Origin: Bacteroidota bacterium
Lineage (GTDB): Bacteria; Bacteroidota; Bacteroidia; Chitinophagales; Chitinophagaceae
Assembly: GCA_016183765.1 (NCBI GenBank)
Contig: JACPEA010000010.1
Location: 210,230 to 274,229, forward strand
Reading direction: 5' to 3'
DNA length: 64,000 nucleotides
Shown: piece by piece, positions 43,308 to 51,062 of the stretch
How positions within the stretch are numbered: the first letter of the stretch is position 1
How the letters are laid out: each line of letters opens with the position of its first letter
Notes under the pieces: model-generated
Databases searched by the model: none
What the model was told of the DNA's origin: nothing
Seen by the model: the letters and a program-made list of their open reading frames with translations, nothing else
Position numbers and translations under genes: made by a program

Positions 43308-44597
43308 TTATTTCAATTCATGGACATTCTCTGCTACTTTGTTAAAGGCAGCTATCACATCATCCATGTCCTGTTTTGTCATTCCAGGACGCATGTACTC
43401 ATGCGTAAAAAGTTCTTCAAAATGGAGTTGTTCCGTTACCGGGCAAATTCCCTTTTCATATGAAACAGCACCTTCATATTTGCTGCAATTGAATGAACAA
43501 TGTGTTGCTCTTTTCTGATACAAAGGTTGCAGGTATATGGGTTTGACATAACCGGCGCCGATCAAAGGTGTATCCTCGCGAAGTATAGCAGAAGGTATTT
43601 CTGCCTTGATGGCGTTGATAAATGTATTCCGATGAACTCCGAAAACCTCGCTGTTGTATTTGAAAGCCTGCAGATAATAAACATGCTGGTTACCTTCTTC
43701 CACCACCGGTGGTTTCAACCCGGTAATCTTACCGAGCGCTTCTGCAAAGTATGCTGCATTTTCCAGTCGTGCTTTAAGAAGTCCATCCAGTTTATCTAAT
43801 TGTGCACAACCAACAGCAGCTTCCATTTCGGTCATCCGGTAGTTGAACCCGTGGGTATTGAAAGGGTTTTGTACTCCTTTAGGTTCAACGATATTTTCAC
43901 CATGATTTCTTATCAGTAAACATCTTTCAGCGAGGTTATCATCATTTGTAATGATCATACCTCCTTCGCCGGTATGAATGTGTTTATGATAGTTGAGACT
44001 GAATATACCCATATGACCAATTGTACCCACAAGCCGGTTTTTGTAATATGCAAGGGGTGCCTGGGCACAATCTTCAATAACATATAAGTTATGTTTTTGT
44101 GCAATCGCCATTATTTCATCCATCCTCGCAGGGTTACCAAAGATATGCACCACCAGTATAGCCCTAGTCCGCGGTGTTATACACCTTTCAACACTTTCTG
44201 GATTAAGTCCGAAATTATCGTAGTCAACATCCGCAAATACAGGAACAGCACCATAAATAACCGGTGCCAGCGCACTTGCACTCATCGTGTAAGGCGAAAC
44301 GATCACTTCATCCCCAGGTTGTATTCCGCAAGCTCCGATCGCTGTAAAAAGGCCGGATGTATTTGAATTTACCGAAACCGCGTATTTGGTCCCAAACTTC
44401 TCTTTCCACCGGCTCTCGAATTTCTGAACAGTTGGTCCGCCATAGAAATCCTTATGCCATGCGCCCAAGAATTGCGACAGATTTCCACTTTCAAGCACTT
44501 CCATTACAGCAGTTTTTTCTTCAGCACCGATCGTGTTATAAGCGGGGAATAACCGGGTTCTAATGGGTTGGCCTCCTTTGATAGCTAGTTTTGCCAT
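43308..44597 (-). CDS. DegT/DnrJ/EryC1/StrS-family sugar aminotransferase
   Basis: 429 residues from the Met at 44597 (M-A-K-L-A-I-K-G-G-Q-P). A frame open to 44729 would overlap the oxidoreductase gene by 130 bp, so that longer start was rejected. PLP motifs: V-I-E-D-C-A-Q-A-P and Lys in Y-H-K-H-I-H-T-G-E-G-G (about 204). The A-I-K-G-G-x-P opening is typical of the StrS branch that aminates keto-sugars or inososes. It directly follows a Gfo/Idh/MocA oxidoreductase, so the pair could oxidise a hydroxyl and aminate the ketone. A legionaminic LegC role is an alternative. Confidence 0.82.
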   Translation of the reverse strand: MAKLAIKGGQPIRTRLFPAYNTIGAEEKTAVMEVLESGNLSQFLGAWHKDFYGGPTVQKFESRWKEKFGTKYAVSVNSNTSGLFTAIGACGIQPGDEVIVSPYTMSASALAPVIYGAVPVFADVDYDNFGLNPESVERCITPRTRAILVVHIFGNPARMDEIMAIAQKHNLYVIEDCAQAPLAYYKNRLVGTIGHMGIFSLNYHKHIHTGEGGMIITNDDNLAERCLLIRNHGENIVEPKGVQNPFNTHGFNYRMTEMEAAVGCAQLDKLDGLLKARLENAAYFAEALGKITGLKPPVVEEGNQHVYYLQAFKYNSEVFGVHRNTFINAIKAEIPSAILREDTPLIGAGYVKPIYLQPLYQKRATHCSFNCSKYEGAVSYEKGICPVTEQLHFEELFTHEYMRPGMTKQDMDDVIAAFNKVAENVHELK

Positions 44598-44599
44598 AA

Positions 44600-45547
44600 T
44601 CATTTTTTTATGTATTGCAACATCTGTTTGTTCATGTGTGCAGCTTCTAGAAAATTGTCCTCCAGTATCGTTCCTCCGAGAAAAGTGGAAGCCAGGTTCG
44701 GTATCGGCTTCATATAATCTTTTATACAACCTTTCATGTTAATATCCTTAGGTAAGTAGACCCTGGTCCGGTCTTCAGAAGCTGCAGGCTTTGTAAAGAC
44801 GGAAACAGTATCTCCACCTTTCCTGATCAGGATAGCGGTATTTTCAAAAAAGATATCTACCTCAAAAAAACTGAACCCGATACCTGTAAGGCCAGTGATG
44901 GCAACGCTGGCATGCTCATAAAAACCCTGCAGCGAAAGTGTAGGATCATCCATAAAATGATCAAACTGTGTGTTATGAATACTGATTTGATGCAAGGTAA
45001 TTGTTGTACCCAGCAGGTACTGCAGCAGATCGATCGCATGGCTGCAATTATTGACAAACCCACGTTGATACCTGATTCCTATATTGGTCAGTTTCTGGGA
45101 TTGCCTTATGTCCATGATATGGCTCGCCAGTTCTTTATAAGCAGGCAAAAAACGTCTGAAATAATTTACGATAACCCTGGTTGCTGCATTTTTATAAGAA
45201 TGGATCAAGCGATCGATATCCTCTGTTTGCAGCGATAATGGTTTTTCGCATACAACCAGTCGTACTTTTTGCTGAAAAGCTCTTTCTAGGAACGCTGCAT
45301 GTGACGCTGTCGGGCTGCTTATAATTACGCAATCAAACTTACTGAAATCAGCTGCATCAATGTCTTGTATGACTCTTGCAGAATACCGTTCCGCAACTTT
45401 CCTGGCAAGCGATTCATCGCGGTCATATAAGGTCAGCGTAAAATCCCCATGCAAAGAAAAAGCCTTTGCGTGTGTCTGCACCTCTTCTGATCCGAAATCA
45501 TACAAAGCTCCGATATTACCACATCCTATTAATAATGCACTGTACAT
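44600..45547 (-). CDS. Gfo/Idh/MocA-family oxidoreductase
   Basis: 315 residues. N-terminal Rossmann domain with L-I-G-C-G-N-I-G-A-L-Y-D (about 6-17), then I-I-S-S-P-T-A-S-H and C-E-K-P-L-S-L (about 99-105), where the Lys is the usual catalytic residue, and Y-F-R-R-F. The C-terminal domain is a beta sheet. The family oxidises or reduces a sugar hydroxyl with NAD(P). It sits between PseF and the StrS-type aminotransferase, with the aminotransferase start 3 bp away, so the two probably make an amino sugar together. Substrate unknown. Confidence 0.83.
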   Translation of the reverse strand: MYSALLIGCGNIGALYDFGSEEVQTHAKAFSLHGDFTLTLYDRDESLARKVAERYSARVIQDIDAADFSKFDCVIISSPTASHAAFLERAFQQKVRLVVCEKPLSLQTEDIDRLIHSYKNAATRVIVNYFRRFLPAYKELASHIMDIRQSQKLTNIGIRYQRGFVNNCSHAIDLLQYLLGTTITLHQISIHNTQFDHFMDDPTLSLQGFYEHASVAITGLTGIGFSFFEVDIFFENTAILIRKGGDTVSVFTKPAASEDRTRVYLPKDINMKGCIKDYMKPIPNLASTFLGGTILEDNFLEAAHMNKQMLQYIKK

Positions 45548-45554
45548 CCTGTTC

Positions 45555-46250
45555 TTATACCTTGGAAAGCAGAAAAGAATACTTTATCTCAGCTATCTTC
45601 CAATCTTCTTCGTTATCGATATCCTGCACTTCTGATTCCGGCATTTCTAGTGGAAGCGTAAAATCTGAAAAAAGACGATTGGTCTGGAGAAACTTTTCTA
45701 CCCGTAAAAAATAGAACTGACCACAATCGTGAAAAGCCGGCGGCAGATCCTGTGATCTAGAATTCATATACTCTGGCCAGTTCATTCTCACAAGTCCATC
45801 TTCTATTTTAAAAGATCTGAAAATAGGAAAACCGAAACGTACCACGGGAACCACAGAGTCTGCCTGCTTTTCCTTCAGCATAGAAAATGCGGTCCGCAAT
45901 CTATCACCGGTAATAAATGGCGCTGTAGGATAGATACAGCAGCAATATTCAAACGTTTTATTGATCTGTTTATATTGCAGTAATACCTCCTTTATCACAT
46001 CAGCTGTTGTAGAAAAATCGCCTGAAGTGCCACTTGAACGGAGAAAAGGAATTGTCGCTCCCTTCGATTTCGAAAAATCAGCGATTTCATTATCATCGGT
46101 CGAAACCATTACTTCTGAAAAACAGCCCGAAGACAGAGCTGATTCGATGGAATACTGGATAATGGGTTTACCAAGGAAACTTTTCATGTTTTTCCTAGGT
46201 ATGCGTTTACTGCCTCCGCGGGCAGTGATAATTGCCAGACAATTTTTCAT
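45555..46250 (-). CDS. pseF: Pseudaminic acid cytidylyltransferase
   Basis: 231 residues. A-R-G-G-S-K-R-I-P-R-K-N opens the protein, V-S-T-D-D-N-E follows, and N-S-R-S-Q-D-L-P-P-A-F-H-D-C-G-Q-F-Y-F (about 162-180) is the diagnostic PseF block. It joins CTP with pseudaminic acid to give CMP-pseudaminic acid. It starts directly at the end of the PseI gene. The second cytidylyltransferase at 21006 lacks this block, which supports two distinct nonulosonates. Confidence 0.88.
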   Translation of the reverse strand: MKNCLAIITARGGSKRIPRKNMKSFLGKPIIQYSIESALSSGCFSEVMVSTDDNEIADFSKSKGATIPFLRSSGTSGDFSTTADVIKEVLLQYKQINKTFEYCCCIYPTAPFITGDRLRTAFSMLKEKQADSVVPVVRFGFPIFRSFKIEDGLVRMNWPEYMNSRSQDLPPAFHDCGQFYFLRVEKFLQTNRLFSDFTLPLEMPESEVQDIDNEEDWKIAEIKYSFLLSKV

Positions 46251-47303
46251 CTAACTAAGCAATTCAAATGTTAACGCCGTTCCTTTCTGAACGGATTGAT
46301 TAATTGTTTTTCCCAGAACAATGTCGAAATATTTCGGTGCTAGACCCAGCCCTGGTCTAATGATCCTGATGTTTTCTTCCGTCAGAACCTCTCCTTTGTT
46401 AATATCTTTGACAATATAAATAGAACGTTTAAACGTTTTACTTTTCATTTCATCTGGCAAAATGCCATAATGCACTTTACCTATTCCTTCAAAAGCCCTT
46501 TCTGTTTCCTGAACCAATGCCTTGAACTCTGATGGCTCCAGGGAGAACGAGGCATCTACCCCACCTTCTGATCGGTCGAGGGTGAAATGCTTTTCTATTA
46601 CCCTCGCACCTAACGCCACAGAAGCCACAGCAACACCTGTACCCATAGTATGGTCTGATAATCCTACATGGCAATCAAACATGGCAGCCATATGCGGGAT
46701 CGTTGCCAGGTTTGTGTTGATAGGAGTAGCCGGATAAGTACTGGTACATTTCAGTAATATCAATTGGGTGCATCCATTTTCTTTTAGTGTCTTAACCGCC
46801 AGTTCCAGATCAGCTAAGGTCGAAATACCAGTTGACATGATAACCGGCTTTCCCGTTGCCGCCACCTTTTTTAATAAGGGAAGATGATTGTTCTCAAAGG
46901 AAGCGATCTTATAAGCGGGCACATCCAGATTTTCGAGGAAATCGACAGCTGTATCATCAAATGGCGTACTGAAACAAATAACGTTTCGCTCCCTTGCCCT
47001 ATCGAAAATGGCCCGATGCCATTCCCAAGGAGTGTATGCTTCTTTGTATAGGTCATACAGGGAACGACCGCTCCATAATGATTTTGAATCAGAGATAAAA
47101 AACTCATTATGCGACTCGTCAATTGTAAGTGTATCCGGCGTATACGTTTGCAATTTTATTGCGTGAGCTCCTGCATCCGCAGCAGCGTCCACAATTGAGA
47201 GTGCTTTGTCCAGCGACTGATTATGATTGCCGCTCATTTCTGCAATGACAAAGGGCTTATGGTCTGCCCCAATCTGTATTCCGCCTATATTAATTTCTTT
47301 CAT
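46251..47303 (-). CDS. pseI: Pseudaminic acid synthase
   Basis: 350 residues from the Met at 47303 (M-K-E-I-N-I-G-G). An in-frame Met at 47324 only lengthens the overlap with the upstream gene. F-V-I-A-E-M-S-G-N-H-N-Q-S-L and A-H-A-I-K-L-Q-T-Y-T-P-D-T are the PseI signature versions of the NeuB fold; G-L-S-D-H-T-M-G and E-K-H-F-T follow, and a C-terminal SAF domain ends the protein (K-R-S-I-Y...R-P-G-L-G-L-A-P). It condenses phosphoenolpyruvate with 2,4-diamido-2,4,6-trideoxy-altrose. It overlaps the formyltransferase gene by 14 bp. Confidence 0.9.
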   Translation of the reverse strand: MKEINIGGIQIGADHKPFVIAEMSGNHNQSLDKALSIVDAAADAGAHAIKLQTYTPDTLTIDESHNEFFISDSKSLWSGRSLYDLYKEAYTPWEWHRAIFDRARERNVICFSTPFDDTAVDFLENLDVPAYKIASFENNHLPLLKKVAATGKPVIMSTGISTLADLELAVKTLKENGCTQLILLKCTSTYPATPINTNLATIPHMAAMFDCHVGLSDHTMGTGVAVASVALGARVIEKHFTLDRSEGGVDASFSLEPSEFKALVQETERAFEGIGKVHYGILPDEMKSKTFKRSIYIVKDINKGEVLTEENIRIIRPGLGLAPKYFDIVLGKTINQSVQKGTALTFELLS

Positions 47304-48177
47304 GAAAAACTTTTCCTTTTTCAAAGTAAATGGGTGTTTCTGATTCTATATCCGATAATCGAATAGCTCCGTTTGCAGTTTTAACCACCGGGTGATGCCC
47401 GCTCTGCAATATCAGTCCATTTTCGTCCTGATAGTGAAACCCCTTGTTATCAAAATCACACCTGTGAATAGTTACTTTCTGTCCTTCATAGTAGGTAAAG
47501 GCCCCGGGGTATGGTCTGGCCTGGGCCCGTATCCAGTTCCTGATTCGCGATTTATCCCATAACCATATTATCTCTCCATCTGCAGGTGTTCTTTTTCCAA
47601 AATAGGTTGCTTCATTTTCATTCTGTGGTACAGGCTGTAGCGCATCATTCTCAATTTTATCCACAACCTTTTTTATTAGCAATGGGTAATGACTGAAATA
47701 TTTTTTCAATATATCAGCACCTGTATCCTGTTGTGTGATCGACAATAGTTCGGTGGCCACAATATCCCCTTCATCACATCCCTCAGTCATAAGATGAGCG
47801 GTAATACCTGTCGTTTCTTCCCCATTTATGATGGCCCATACATGTGGCGTTCTCCCACGGTATTTGGGTAGTAAGGACCCATGGAAATTAATAGCATACC
47901 TGGCAGGTCTGGAAAGCATATCCTTTTCTATCAAGAAAAGATAATTCACCGACAGGAGTACATCAACCTTGAACCCGGCAATAAAAGAGAATCCTTTCCC
48001 TTGCCTGGGATTGCCCTGGAAAACAGGAATATTTTTTTCCAGGCAAAAGTTTGTAATCTCACGGGAGTTCCTGTCTGTAAACACGAAAACAGGGGGAACC
48101 CATTCACACACTTCCCTTAAACACGTATATCCCAAATCACCGCTAACAAGCAGTCCATATGTAAATCCGGTGCTCAT
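47290..48177 (-). CDS. Formyltransferase-family protein in the PseH position
   Basis: 295 residues with the tetrahydrofolate-dependent formyltransferase fold. The catalytic Asn, His and Asp are visible in I-N-F-H-G-S-L-L-P-K-Y-R-G (about 92-105) and E-G-C-D-E-G-D-I-V (about 131). A C-terminal beta-barrel domain (about 205-290) resembles that of methionyl-tRNA formyltransferase and sugar N-formyltransferases. It lies between PseG and PseI with overlaps of 4 and 14 bp, the slot where pse operons place the PseH acetyltransferase. I infer that it formylates the C4 amine of the altrosamine, giving 7-formamido-pseudaminic acid, a form known in Pseudomonas aeruginosa. Confidence 0.8.
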   Translation of the reverse strand: MSTGFTYGLLVSGDLGYTCLREVCEWVPPVFVFTDRNSREITNFCLEKNIPVFQGNPRQGKGFSFIAGFKVDVLLSVNYLFLIEKDMLSRPARYAINFHGSLLPKYRGRTPHVWAIINGEETTGITAHLMTEGCDEGDIVATELLSITQQDTGADILKKYFSHYPLLIKKVVDKIENDALQPVPQNENEATYFGKRTPADGEIIWLWDKSRIRNWIRAQARPYPGAFTYYEGQKVTIHRCDFDNKGFHYQDENGLILQSGHHPVVKTANGAIRLSDIESETPIYFEKGKVFHERN

Positions 48178-49202
48178 GATCCCGATAATATCTGAAATTC
48201 TTTTACCAGCCTATGACCAGACAATCCATCCACCACTTCCAGTTGTTTCTTTTTCATTGATTCGATCAGATTACGCTCAAAAATATCCCGGATACAAGAG
48301 GCTAATTGATCTTCGTCTATCTCACGAAGATCACCCGCAGATACAGCACAACCTTTTCCCAGTAACTGGAGGTGTATCGCGTTTTGATTATCAATTACGG
48401 TACCTGTAAGAAGGCCTGTACCGACGCTGCAAACTTCCAGAGAAATACTGCTTGCAGGGCATATGGCCAGCTGTGCACCAGCTATCAGTTTTACCATCTG
48501 TTCGGCTGTTGCTGCTTTGTGCACTTCGAGCTTTTCTTTCAGATCCGCCTTTAACTCATTTAAGGAATCCCAATCCTGGTAAGCTGCACCTGCAACGACT
48601 ATAACACGTTGAATAAATCCTGACCAGAATGCTGCCCGAATTGCTTTTGTAGTTACCCGGAAGGGATCCGCTCCACCAAAACAAATGAACGCAACACCTA
48701 CTTCAGAATCGATCGATTTTGTCAATTGCCTGGAGAAAAATTCCTGGCGAAGCATCAGGTAGTCAAATCCCAGGAGCAACTTCGCCTGAGTTTTTTCCTC
48801 ATATCTACTTCTAAGCAACTCGCCGCCATGGTTAATCAGCATATCTGCGAAGAACCGATCCCTGCAAAGATCATCTATCACAACAACCTTTATTCCTGCT
48901 TCTTTACATACCGACTGGTAAGAGGCCTCGAACTGGTAACCATCCAAAACGAGGATATCCGACCTTTGTTGAATCATTTCCTGCAACAGTTGGATTTCTT
49001 CGTCTTCTGGAATGTCCGCTCGTATCAGCCGGATAGATATATTGTGTAACTGAATAATTGAAACTAAAACCGGGTTTTCTCTGACGACCAGGCAGCATTC
49101 AAAATCAGTAGCAAGCATTTGACTCAATGCAAGGCATCTGTACACATGTCCCAGTCCAATCTTTTCATTTCCATCTGTTCTGATAAAGACCCGGGGGTTC
49201 AT
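48174..49202 (-). CDS. pseG: UDP-2,4-diacetamido-2,4,6-trideoxy-altrose hydrolase
   Basis: 342 residues from the Met at 49202 (M-N-P-R-V-F-I-R-T-D-G). The frame is open to 49343, but that part lies inside the methylase gene. I-R-T-D-G-N-E-K-I-G-L-G-H-V-Y-R-C (about 6-22) is the PseG uridine-site signature; V-V-I-D-D-L near 127 and A-F-I-C-F-G-G-A-D-P-F near 188 follow, and P-A-S-S-I-S-L-E-V completes the GT-B-like fold. It removes UDP to give the free sugar used by PseI. The stop of the methylase and this start share one base. Confidence 0.88.
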   Translation of the reverse strand: MNPRVFIRTDGNEKIGLGHVYRCLALSQMLATDFECCLVVRENPVLVSIIQLHNISIRLIRADIPEDEEIQLLQEMIQQRSDILVLDGYQFEASYQSVCKEAGIKVVVIDDLCRDRFFADMLINHGGELLRSRYEEKTQAKLLLGFDYLMLRQEFFSRQLTKSIDSEVGVAFICFGGADPFRVTTKAIRAAFWSGFIQRVIVVAGAAYQDWDSLNELKADLKEKLEVHKAATAEQMVKLIAGAQLAICPASSISLEVCSVGTGLLTGTVIDNQNAIHLQLLGKGCAVSAGDLREIDEDQLASCIRDIFERNLIESMKKKQLEVVDGLSGHRLVKEFQILSGS

Positions 49203-49864
49203 TAACTGCCTTTTTTTTGCAGCAGGAACATCTCGTCGGTGTTCCCTTTCATTTCCTCTTTGATATATGGGAATTTTACCCGTTTGACTATTTCCAGTTC
49301 GTTGAATGAATCCATATAGATTTGGGCGAAATCCGCTTTCCATAGATACCCGGCATTACCCCTATAGTCGATCTGTTCAATTTTTTCACAAAAATACTCC
49401 CAACCCATAACAAACTTCTTAGAGCATCTGACCACTTCTGACATAAAACCATAGTGATTTTCAGGACTGATATGAATAAGTACGCCATTCGTACAAACCA
49501 GATCGAAAAAACCGTCTTTAAACGGCAAGTCAAAACCGGACCCCTGGATGACATTAATGTTTTCTGTTGTTTTTTTTGCTTTTTCAACAGCGTAGTCCTG
49601 TAGTTCTATCCCATACAGGTGGTTAAACCCCATTCGTTGAAACCCTTTTAACTGCAGCCCGATATTACATCCCACTTCTAGTATCCTGATGTCGCGGGGC
49701 AGTGCATCCATAACAGATCCATTAATTTCTATCTTGGTATGCCCCCATGTTTCAACATAAATCTGATCCCAGTTCTCGTTAGTCAAAAATGAGTTCCTGT
49801 CACTGTAATTTTTACCAAAATCTGATGACCAAAAGTCTTCTTGAATGTTTTCGTGTTTAGCCAT
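49202..49864 (-). CDS. Pse-associated SAM-dependent methyltransferase
   Basis: 220 residues. The SAM motif I is I-L-E-V-G-C-N-I-G-L-Q-L (about 59-70), with the acidic ribose contact in G-I-E-L-Q-D-Y and F-D-L-V-C-T-N-G-V-L-I-H-I (about 119-131). N-terminal F-W-S-S-D-F-G-K-N-Y-S-D-R-N resembles the pseudaminic-acid-associated methylase family (TIGR03587). It lies between PseC and PseG, as in other pse operons. The acceptor and position are unknown; methylation of the nonulosonate or of its N-acyl group is inferred. Confidence 0.83.
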   Translation of the reverse strand: MAKHENIQEDFWSSDFGKNYSDRNSFLTNENWDQIYVETWGHTKIEINGSVMDALPRDIRILEVGCNIGLQLKGFQRMGFNHLYGIELQDYAVEKAKKTTENINVIQGSGFDLPFKDGFFDLVCTNGVLIHISPENHYGFMSEVVRCSKKFVMGWEYFCEKIEQIDYRGNAGYLWKADFAQIYMDSFNELEIVKRVKFPYIKEEMKGNTDEMFLLQKKGS

Positions 49865-49889
49865 TGTTGTGTTTTATAGTTATAAGCAG

Positions 49890-51050
49890 TTATAAAGAGT
49901 TGAAGAAAAGATCGATCTCCCTGATTACATAATCCTGTTGTTCATTTGTAAGTGTGGGATACATAGGCAGACTGAGGCATTCGCTATAGTATTGCTCAGC
50001 AACCGGCATGCTCACTTTTTCTCCGGATAATCGTTTGTAATAGGGCATGGTATGTACAGGTATGTAATGTACCTGACAATATATATTCTTTTGTTTCAGG
50101 TAATCATACAGTTCCTTTCTCTTTTCAATTCTTATGACATACAGGTGATAAGCATGGCCTTCAACCACACCTGACTGTCCCAGGATATATGGTTTATTCA
50201 TGAAAGCAGACTGGTATCTTTCCGCAATTTCTCTCCGCCTGGCCAATCCCAGCTCTGCACGTTTCAACTGAGAAGAACCTAAAGCAGCCTGAAAATCCGT
50301 TATCCGGTAATTGTATCCCAATTCCTGCATTTCATACCACCATCCACCTTCATTATGTTCTAGTAAAGAAGGATCTCGGGTAATCCCATGTGTTCGCAGT
50401 AAAAGAAGTTTTTTATACAATGTTTCATCATTTGTAGTAATCATCCCTCCTTCCCCACAAGCGATATGCTTGACAGGATGGAAAGAGAAAACACAAAATT
50501 CAGTGAGTCCTGCCGATCCACAATATTGCTTCAGACCTTTTTTATCTATGAAAAAACCACCGGGAGAATGGCATGCATCTTCTATGATCCATAGGTTATA
50601 CCTGTTTGCCAATTCCCTAAATGCTTCCATATTCGCAGCAAAACCAGCAAAATCCACCGGTATGATCCCAGAGAAAAAACCAGCAGGCTTTGATAAAATA
50701 AGCTCTTCAGTTTTTGCTATATCAAGCACGAAGCTGTCTTTATCAATATCTGCAAAATAAACCGACCCGCCGCAATAGCGAACACAATTGGCCGATGCTG
50801 CAAATGTTATGGGGGTTGTAATTACATTAGTATCCTTATTAACATTAAGTGCAAGGGTACAAAGATGCAATGCAGTTGTTCCATTTGATACAGCGACGGC
50901 ATACTTTGCTCCTACATATGCTGCAAACTCATTTTCAAATATCGAAACAGCAGGACCTTGTGTCAAAAATTCTCCTGTCAGAACAGAAGTTACTGCCTGC
51001 AGATCCTCTGATGTTATATCTTGTTTTCCGTAAGGAATTTTATCAATCAT
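49890..51050 (-). CDS. pseC: UDP-4-amino-4,6-dideoxy-N-acetyl-L-altrosamine transaminase
   Basis: 386 residues. I-P-Y-G-K-Q-D-I-T-S-E-D and L-T-Q-G-P-A-V (about 31-37) are the PseC opening, followed by D-A-C-H-S-P-G-G and the PLP Lys in F-S-F-H-P-V-K-H-I-A-C-G-E-G-G (about 190). It aminates the PseB product at C4 using glutamate. Twelve bp separate it from the ABC exporter gene and 25 bp from the methylase gene, within the pseudaminic set. Confidence 0.9.
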   Translation of the reverse strand: MIDKIPYGKQDITSEDLQAVTSVLTGEFLTQGPAVSIFENEFAAYVGAKYAVAVSNGTTALHLCTLALNVNKDTNVITTPITFAASANCVRYCGGSVYFADIDKDSFVLDIAKTEELILSKPAGFFSGIIPVDFAGFAANMEAFRELANRYNLWIIEDACHSPGGFFIDKKGLKQYCGSAGLTEFCVFSFHPVKHIACGEGGMITTNDETLYKKLLLLRTHGITRDPSLLEHNEGGWWYEMQELGYNYRITDFQAALGSSQLKRAELGLARRREIAERYQSAFMNKPYILGQSGVVEGHAYHLYVIRIEKRKELYDYLKQKNIYCQVHYIPVHTMPYYKRLSGEKVSMPVAEQYYSECLSLPMYPTLTNEQQDYVIREIDLFFNSL

Positions 51051-51062
51051 ATTATTTCTTCA

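Noticed and set aside
44598..44729. N-terminal extension of the StrS-type aminotransferase
   Set aside because: It lies within the oxidoreductase coding region; the family start A-K-L-A-I-K-G-G begins at 44597.
49203..49343. N-terminal extension of PseG
   Set aside because: It lies within the methylase gene, and the PseG signature starts right after the Met at 49202.
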